From positions 14,047,519 to 14,111,518 of the forward strand of contig NC_135569.1 of assembly GCF_964340395.1 (NCBI RefSeq): a stretch of DNA of 64,000 nt, written 5' to 3'. A program made the position numbers and the translations under genes. This stretch comes from Glandiceps talaboti. Its lineage: Eukaryota > Hemichordata > Enteropneusta > Spengelidae. Below the pieces are notes generated by a model. It saw only the letters and a program-made list of their open reading frames with translations, was not told the origin of the DNA and ran no database searches. Below are positions 61,501-64,000 of this stretch, piece by piece. Each line of letters starts with the position of its first letter. The first letter of the stretch is position 1.

Positions 61501-63654
61501 CGTATCAGACTATATGCCTATTACAAAAAGTCATCCCGGGAGAGTTTCAAAACCAGGGAAAGCTCGTCCATCTCTCCTGAAGCCTAAAGACAGGGTAAAG
61601 TCCATTGTAAAATATTTCAGAGGTTGATCTTCTAAAATTCTGTATCCATGACGACCATAAAAATCAAAATTGCCCCAATTTTTTATTTTGTATAAGCTAT
61701 ATTTTGCATTAAGATCAACCTCTGATATTTCAAGTTCCTGATAAGTTTATTTTTTCAGTTGAGTTTTTCATAGAATCCACTTAAAGTAGAGTATAGTTCT
61801 CAATACAGAGTTATAGACGTCTGAACATGCATTGTGTTTTTGGCTGCCCCATTTCGTAGATAATTTTGTTCAAATTCATCGTGCAAAGAATCTGATGGTC
61901 ACTGATCCCTTTGTTACCATGGTAATAGTATAAAGTGTGTGTGATGATATTTACTTTCATAATGACTAAACTAGTTGTGTTCTGTTACATTGTTTGTATA
62001 GATGTGTTTATGATTCGGTAGAGTCACCAAATATTTTTCTTTTGTTCGTGTGAGGGAAATGCATATAACACAAGTCGCTATGAGTTGTGGAACATATATA
62101 GTGACTGAATCCTATAGCTAACAAGTGTTTCCCATCAAACAAAGAAAAATATTTTGGTAAAAATTATGCCTCTCTGTTGGCCAAGTTTGTGAAAGAGAAA
62201 CAAATTGAACGATGTTCTTATGCTTTAGGATTGATGAAATATGAAACACAGTCAAGAAAAAACAACCAAAGTATGCCTCTTATAATTTGTAAGGACACTG
62301 GGCCATAGCTTTATATATGCGATAACAATTTTACTCTCAAAGCCAGTAACAAGCATGTTGGCTCAATACTCTCAGCTAACATCCCTAATCCTAATGCCTC
62401 AGTTTCTTGCATGTTGCCTGAGTTCGGAAATATTGGCCTAGGTTTTATAGCATATATATTCGACCCAGTGTTCTTTAGTGTTGCGTATATATTCCGTATT
62501 TCCTTTGATCAATACAGCTTGGCTTTCATAGGTTTAATGCATGCAAAATTTGTACAGTACATGCGTGTATGTGTGTGCTGGTAGTGAGTTTATTATAGAT
62601 GTATGCCCTGAAGTGAGTCAAGAGGGGATAGCGTAACTGTTTGCTGGAATGTGTACGTTGTGTTGAATGGCTGGTGGATTGTCATGGTGTGTTAATAATA
62701 AGACTGAAGGGAGACGAGTGTAAATGTTTGGTGAAACTTGTTATGTTGTGTATGACTGACTTCAATGCTGCATGATACAGTATTGTCAGAAATACGTAAG
62801 TTTCTCATAATACTTATCTGTGATTTTTCCGTTATTTCCATTAGTTGGAGTCGTCGCTCAAACCTGATATAGACAAGGAAGACATCGCCAGTAAAGGTCT
62901 GATGACCCAAAATATCGAACTAAGACGTAAACTAGAGGATGAACATTCCGGCTACAAGCGTAAATTGCAAGCATATCAAGATGGACAACAACGTCAAGCT
63001 CAGTTGGTCCAGAAACTACAAGCCAAGGTAAGTGGATGTTATGCAGGTATCCATTTAAAAAACAAACAAACAGAGAACGGAGAGCAGACAGTCAGTCTTT
63101 CAAGACAGATCTCATAGATCATGCTAACCTGAATAGAAGTGATATAGTAAAAGACATTGCCAGCATTTTGTATTGAATTTTGTCACTGGTAATGTCTCAT
63201 TTACAGTGCGTCTTTCTCTTATATAGCTATCTGTGTATGATTTTTTGTGATCTGTGATAAGAACCATTCACCCCACCCCCACCACATCCCATCCCAGAGA
63301 CTTGTCATGATCTTGCTATCTCTATCTAACTATTTGGATAGCCTGCAGAGAGAGAGATTGTAAAACCATGACACATGTCACGGCTATCCCCCACCCCCTC
63401 CCCCTGCCTTTGGCCTCCACATTATTGCTTGTCAAAATTGTGCAGGTGAAGATAATTTGTGTGTATAAGTTTTCATTCAGTGATCATTGTTTTTGAGGCC
63501 ATTCAATCCATACTGCTGAGTTTGTTATGAAACTAACACCCTGACTGAAATTGACTTTGTTTTATTTTAGGTTTTACAGTACAAGAGAAAATGTGGTGAG
63601 CTAGAAAACCAGATGCAAGATAAGTATGCTGAGACAGAGAGACATCAGTACAGG
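31525..63654 (+). CDS. CROCC: Rootletin (ciliary rootlet coiled-coil protein), N-terminal part; join of four exons, 3' end beyond window
   Basis: Joining 31525-31569, 34215-34505, 62845-63027 and 63571-63654 gives 201 residues with no stop and phase 0 at every junction. The product is colinear with the vertebrate rootletin N-terminus as I know it: LRLERVIQ then KLED (vertebrate LTLETVIQ then TLES), an IRDIITKNLS block (IREIVTRNLS), the LQEENRMLQNELGRVEDLL block, DEMAIKYNALSDR, and the KRKLQAYQDGQQRQAQLVQKLQ block followed by LQYKRKCGELE. Rootletin polymerises into the striated rootlet below the basal body and helps hold centrioles together. This part covers the conserved N-terminal head and the start of the coiled coil; the full protein is usually about 2,000 residues, so most of it lies past 64000. 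Introns are 2,645, 28,339 and 543 bp. Identification is by sequence recognition; regulation by RFX is inferred from X-box-like sites. Confidence 0.92.
31570..33610. other. Rootletin intron 1, 5' part
   Basis: No exon is recognised. CpG content stays moderately high to about 32.4 kb and then falls. An ATGGCGA motif near 31739 resembles a YY1 site. Confidence 0.55.
33622..33944. mobile_element. Fold-back element with 10-11 bp target duplication (Mutator-like)
   Basis: The left arm TAGACTCTGTCACCAGTCCT/TGGGAGCATCGCTA pairs with the right arm TAGTGATGCTCCCAAGGACT/GTGAGAGAGTCTA, continuing inward (GATATCTACC/GGTAGATATC, GAATATCCTTGT/ACAAGGATATTT). TAGGTGCACAT flanks both sides (33611-33621 and 33945-33955). 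Long inverted ends and a duplication of this size fit Mutator-type transposition. It sits in rootletin intron 1. Confidence 0.8.
33984..34021. repeat. Poly-C plus (CA)n microsatellite
   Basis: A C-run (about 33986-33998) followed by CA repeats, 190 bp before rootletin exon 2. Confidence 0.9.
34215..34505 (+). CDS. CROCC: Rootletin exon 2
   Basis: Ninety-seven codons between a TTTCCATAG acceptor and a perfect GTGAGT donor following CGG. The translation starts KLEDTVLKKEDGEEV and ends AIKYNALSDR, matching the vertebrate stretch that ends AIKYNAVSER. An acidic, Ser-rich first third (roughly residues 16-60 of the protein) precedes the coiled-coil seed HHLQEENRMLQNELGRVEDL. The acceptor lies inside a near-palindrome, GTTTCCATAGAAAC. 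The donor opens the 28.3-kb intron 2. Confidence 0.95.
34506..35728. other. Start of rootletin intron 2
   Basis: Besides the X-box-like site at 34888 nothing is recognised. Confidence 0.5.
34888..34901 (+). promoter_or_regulatory. X-box-like site in intron 2
   Basis: GTTGCCATGGCAAT is one base from the perfect palindrome GTTGCCATGGCAAC and lies 380 bp after exon 2. Confidence 0.35.
35729..35847. repeat. (TGTA)n microsatellite, three blocks
   Basis: TGTA repeats interrupted twice by TAATT. The long Tyr/His/Ile and Cys/Met/Val frames on the two strands are artefacts. Confidence 0.95.
35848..37139. other. Intron 2 stretch with weak repeats
   Basis: GGTAGGTAGGRGTTG blocks near 36815, 36885 and 36990 suggest an old duplication. 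No exon is seen. Confidence 0.45.
37140..37700. repeat. Duplicated segment, about 150 bp
   Basis: AATAGTTACARTGTAACATT, TATTGATGAAAACATGCARTG and GATGTAGAAGTGTTWTKCA blocks occur near 37140-37275 and 37525-37670. A (CA)n run lies at 37322-37333. Confidence 0.7.
37701..39089. other. Intron 2 stretch
   Basis: Nothing is recognised. Open frames around 37900-38620 on both strands have no splice-supported exon character. Confidence 0.45.
39090..39608. repeat. Minisatellite, 34-bp and 47-bp units, about 13 copies
   Basis: The core AAGTCAGATAGCCAAGTCTC then TGGGCTATACTGTC repeats. Some units carry the extra AAGCCAGTATGTC, giving a higher-order pattern. TAGCC and GGCTA within each unit are an inverted pair. 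Isolated copies of the core are scattered elsewhere in the window. Confidence 0.93.
39609..40729. other. Intron 2 stretch
   Basis: Nothing recognised. Confidence 0.45.
40730..40972. repeat. Tandem duplication, about 112 bp, each ending in an X-box-like motif
   Basis: Both copies contain TCAARGTGAAAGTTGAAAG-like and GAATATGCCAA blocks and end CAAACTGTATCCATAGCAAC (motifs at 40843-40856 and 40955-40968). Confidence 0.75.
41355..41845. repeat. Degenerate tandem repeat, about 90-130 bp unit
   Basis: CAGGTAGATTTTACCT, GGTAGGGAAYCTYGG and ATGACWGMGGAAC blocks recur five to six times. The AGGTAGATTTTACCT core is the inverse of a motif scattered at 12.5, 15.6 and 21.5 kb. Confidence 0.65.
42160..42290 (+). 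promoter_or_regulatory. CpG-bearing block with inverted repeat
   Basis: An isolated run of CpGs in AT-rich intron, including a TACGTCA CRE-like motif near 42161. An imperfect inverted pair (TACTGGGT near 42207 and ACCCAGTA near 42247) lies in it. It may be a small promoter for the mini exon at 42594 or a decayed element. Confidence 0.2.
42594..42608 (+). CDS. Candidate mini first exon MEDPE
   Basis: A strong-context ATG (A at -3, G at +4) opens five codons ending GAA/GTAAGT, with a perfect intronic donor, phase 0. A CpG-bearing block lies about 350 bp upstream (42160-42290). Same caveat as the other mini exon: chance is not excluded. Confidence 0.2.
42609..45159. other. Intron 2 stretch
   Basis: Contains three isolated AGTCAGATAGCCAAG-family motifs (43708, 43779, 43845) in both orientations and an X-box-like motif GTAGCTATGGTAAC (44594-44607). 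No other exon is recognised. Confidence 0.45.
45160..45177 (+). CDS. Candidate mini first exon MTTVDQ
   Basis: An ATG with A at -3 opens six codons ending CAG/GTAAGA, a near-consensus donor in phase 0. Upstream about 250 bp holds an ATTGG (CCAAT-type) box at about 44912 and slightly raised CpG. It could provide an alternative N-terminus for 60272 or 62845. Short open starts next to GT are common by chance, hence the low confidence. Confidence 0.22.
49528..49541 (+). promoter_or_regulatory. X-box-like site in intron 2
   Basis: GTTTCTATGGTAAC. About 40 bases around it resemble those around 49693-49706, so the two may be a local duplication. Both lie 600-750 bp upstream of the candidate exon at 50269. 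Confidence 0.3.
49693..49706 (+). promoter_or_regulatory. X-box-like site in intron 2
   Basis: GTTGCCATGGTAAT, one base from the consensus palindrome, followed by GGGAGGTAGAAT as in the copy at 49528. Confidence 0.33.
50269..50442 (+). CDS. Candidate first exon with acidic, Tyr-rich N-terminus
   Basis: The frame runs from ATG 50269 (MLAYLTILSWMNGAVF, weakly signal-peptide-like) or the better-context ATG at 50323 (MDHESETF) to GGG/GTAACG at 50442, phase 0. The latter part contains NYSTEYYEYTTNSY, with one NxS/T glycosylation sequon (NYS) and five tyrosines, then an acidic ESLQEDLDGVSELD. Codons use CpG freely (GCG, ACG, TCG), unlike the surrounding DNA. It may be a first exon of the nested gene, of a rootletin isoform, or of an unrelated secreted or receptor protein. 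The function is not recognised. Confidence 0.38.
50443..51629. other. AT-rich intron stretch
   Basis: Very AT-rich, with no exon recognised. A 114-codon frame starting at 51371 runs into the following repeat and is not exon-like. Confidence 0.45.
51630..52245. repeat. Degenerate tandem repeat, about 120-bp unit, 5 copies
   Basis: TTCAAGTGCATTACTGAATC, TGTTAGGTTTAGGTGATG, and TGGTTGATGTA blocks recur with TATTATGGTGTAGATGCAGG. Confidence 0.75.
52290..52810. repeat. AT-rich degenerate repeat, two to three copies of about 200 bp
   Basis: TTATTATGAAAATATGAAAT, AATATTTTGTTRATTTCATAA and GTTAACAGMWGTTCA blocks recur. Confidence 0.55.
52811..54618. other. AT-rich intron stretch
   Basis: Apart from the YY1-type motif, nothing is recognised. 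Confidence 0.45.
54009..54020 (-). promoter_or_regulatory. YY1-type motif
   Basis: The minus strand reads CAAGATGGCGGC, a full YY1 consensus, continuing into CATTTT. It lies about 0.7 kb upstream of the candidate first exon at 54703 and may mark a promoter there. Confidence 0.35.
54703..54762 (+). CDS. Candidate alternative first exon (MAETLGPGL...)
   Basis: A strong Kozak ATG (A at -3, G at +4) opens 20 codons, MAETLGPGLRLS then LMLQKLAK, ending AAG/GTACTG in phase 0. The frame is also open upstream to 54619, directly after a TATTTAG acceptor, so the piece could instead be a 48-codon internal exon (54619-54762), again phase 0 at both ends. A perfect YY1-type motif lies about 0.7 kb upstream. 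It could splice to 60272 or 62845. No homology is recognised. Confidence 0.35.
54763..57797. other. Intron stretch
   Basis: AAATATACGACA-like short repeats near 56216-56272 and X-box-like motifs at 56900 and 57061. No exon is supported. Confidence 0.45.
56900..56913 (+). promoter_or_regulatory. X-box-like site in intron 2
   Basis: GTTGCTATAGTAAC has both half-sites intact. It lies 885 bp upstream of the candidate exon at 57798. A weaker form (GTTACCATGGTGAT) follows at 57061. Confidence 0.33.
57798..57863 (+). CDS. Candidate 5' coding exon for the nested gene
   Basis: ATG with G at -3 and +4 opens MASGSSTPPKSNPGWVKSRV followed by QQ. At that point CAA is followed by GCAAGT, a match to the minor GC-AG donor class. 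Joining in phase 0 to 60272 gives a natural-looking SRVQQWESAFKGDKQ. A conventional donor (TGG/GTGAAA at 57842) is also phase 0 and would drop the last seven residues. CpG and codon composition is richer than in the flanks. The pairing with the terminal exon is inference from phase and readability. Confidence 0.4.
57864..59924. other. Intron stretch
   Basis: No exon recognised. Confidence 0.45.
59925..60003. repeat. Cluster of ATGCAAAT octamers
   Basis: Three TATGCAAATT copies in TATGCAAATTATTGTAAAT-type short repeats, 270 bp before the nested terminal exon. They match the POU octamer motif but may be only a short tandem repeat. Confidence 0.4.
60272..61627 (+). CDS. Terminal coding exon of an unrecognised gene nested in rootletin intron 2
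   Basis: Open for 451 codons to a TGA. It starts exactly after a splice acceptor (GTGCACTTTAG), whose TAG is an in-frame stop, so translation must enter by splicing, in phase 0. From its first residue: about 1-85 Ser/Pro-rich with TPRRSASLQD, an RRxS kinase or 14-3-3-type site; 85-125 strongly acidic and Lys-rich; KGKKRRR near 124, a possible nuclear signal; about 172-304 low-complexity heptads of KDTKPxx; then a basic Pro-rich tail ending KDRVKSIVKYFRG. No signal peptide, membrane segment or known domain is visible, so I assign no function. I saw no canonical AATAAA in the next 1.2 kb. It could be a separate nested gene or an alternative 3' end of a rootletin transcript, since 34505 is also phase 0. 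Its length, splice-exact start and clean codon use make it very likely coding. Confidence 0.8.
   Translation, partial: WESAFKGDKQLLTDQVWQLGLHPLGRRQSTPGESSPDQDGGWSPPVTPRRSASLQDIKLFSLRKVGKAGPVRRFGSVPSISESSDGSSLDPVYKSGDNGAGDDQDEIEKKEDVLEEKDEDTEKGKKRRRSEVKIEVRLGPDGKELKITEEKTKDKDAGDESEIDGKPDVEPGVKATTPGVKATTPDVKVTTPDTKEPQPGMKDTKSGVKDTKHDGKDTKPDLKETKQVLKDTKPNVKDTKPDLKQTKPGAKDSKPDVKDTKPADKDTKPGVKDKKPADKDTKPADTDTKPGDKDMKPGVQDTKPSPSKWPIVQKFVSRMHIPILKEPPTHESTTPQGESLPKIAKEVGTPLLTDREQPLKDEKWSPKPMRRNPFLKAHQTHKLHQPPKLSQPLRDLKPVRDLQPVEEPQIVSDYMPITKSHPGRVSKPGKARPSLLKPKDRVKSIVKYFRG
60785..61185 (+). repeat. 21-bp coding tandem repeat (KDTKPxx heptads)
   Basis: About 19 in-frame units of the form GATACAAAACCAGxxxxxAA within the nested terminal exon. 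The period is a multiple of three, so copy changes keep the frame. Confidence 0.9.
61628..62844. other. 3' flank of the nested exon and end of rootletin intron 2
   Basis: No canonical AATAAA signal was found by eye, so the 3' end of the nested transcript is not located. Nothing else beyond the X-box-like site is recognised. Confidence 0.45.
61913..61926 (+). promoter_or_regulatory. X-box-like site in intron 2
   Basis: GTTACCATGGTAAT, one base from a perfect palindrome, between the nested terminal exon and rootletin exon 3. Confidence 0.33.
62845..63027 (+). CDS. CROCC: Rootletin exon 3
   Basis: Sixty-one codons between acceptor TTTCCATTAG and donor AAG/GTAAGT. They begin LESSLKPDIDKED and contain ELRRKLEDEHSGYKRKLQAY then QDGQQRQAQLVQKLQAK. 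The vertebrate protein reads ELRRQLQEEQASYRRKLQAY then QEGQQRQAQLVQRLQGK at the same place, the strongest similarity in the window. The segment is a charged heptad coiled coil with no stop in frame. Confidence 0.96.
63028..63570. other. Rootletin intron 3
   Basis: Ordinary 543-bp intron with GTAAGT and TTTATTTTAG borders. Confidence 0.85.
63571..63654 (+). CDS. CROCC: Rootletin exon 4
   Basis: Twenty-eight codons between acceptor TTTATTTTAG and donor AGG/GTAAGG. The translation VLQYKRKCGELENQMQDKYA continues through ETERHQYR. The vertebrate counterpart is ILQYKKRCSELEQQL. It continues the coiled coil in phase 0 and is the last rootletin exon visible here. Confidence 0.94.
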
Positions 63655-64000
63655 GTAAGGGGCGTGGTTCAACTTGTTGTACATGTACATGTACCAGTGA
63701 CCTGTGACCTATGACATATGACCTATACCATAATCATATATGTTTATTTCATTATTGTAGATGTCAATTTGAATCCTGTATGTCTATTTCGTTACATGTC
63801 TATTTCAAATCGTATATATTACCCTGGTAGTTGAGACTTCGGTTTACTAATATAAACACAAACTATAACTATTGTCACAACATTGTTGATACAACAGTGA
63901 TAAGCTATTGAATGGATATTGGTTTAATTATAGTCTCAGTAGGGAGGTGTCTCTGAAAAGTTTATTTAGAGTTCCATGAACTTACAGTGCTGTTTTGGGA
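63655..64000. other. Start of rootletin intron 4
   Basis: Begins GTAAGG. No further exon before the window ends. Confidence 0.75.

Overview
The window is eukaryotic nuclear DNA from an animal. It is AT-rich and very sparsely coding. GT-AG introns, tRNA-derived SINEs, MITEs, minisatellites and a ciliary structural gene suggest an invertebrate metazoan. The repeat style and the near-vertebrate rootletin N-terminus make a marine deuterostome (cephalochordate, hemichordate or echinoderm) plausible, but the sequence alone does not settle the species.

The one confidently identified gene is the 5' part of rootletin (CROCC), the coiled-coil protein of the ciliary rootlet, on the + strand. Four coding exons are in the window: 31525-31569, 34215-34505, 62845-63027 and 63571-63654. 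All are phase 0 and give 201 residues colinear with the vertebrate rootletin N-terminus. The gene continues past position 64000. A CpG-rich stretch at about 30.92-31.52 kb is the likely promoter and 5' UTR. Intron 2 is about 28.3 kb.

Inside intron 2, on the same strand, lies a second likely gene. Its large terminal coding exon (60272-61627, 451 codons plus stop) begins exactly at a splice acceptor. It encodes an unrecognised protein with Ser/Pro, acidic, KKRRR and KDTKPxx-heptad segments. Candidate 5' exons for it, or for alternative rootletin transcripts, are at 42594, 45160, 50269/50323, 54703 and 57798. A further candidate first exon is at 14295, upstream of rootletin. All are phase 0. They are predictions of decreasing strength and need transcript evidence.

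Upstream (1-31 kb) I see no confident gene. The sequence is a mosaic of degenerate tandem duplications and non-autonomous elements: a TTAA-type MITE pair, one copy carrying a nested 87-bp tRNA-derived insertion with a 9-bp target duplication; an hAT-like pair; fold-back elements; and a tRNA-SINE with an (ATT)n tail. There is also a roughly 40-copy, 46-bp minisatellite at 18.84-20.67 kb and an (AT)64 tract. Intron 2 carries more arrays.

A notable dispersed signal is about 20 copies of a near-palindrome of the form GTTRCCATRGYAAC, the consensus of RFX X-boxes that control ciliary genes. They occur in and around this ciliary gene, including two upstream of its start codon. Some copies lie in duplicated segments, so regulatory and repeat-driven origins must be separated.
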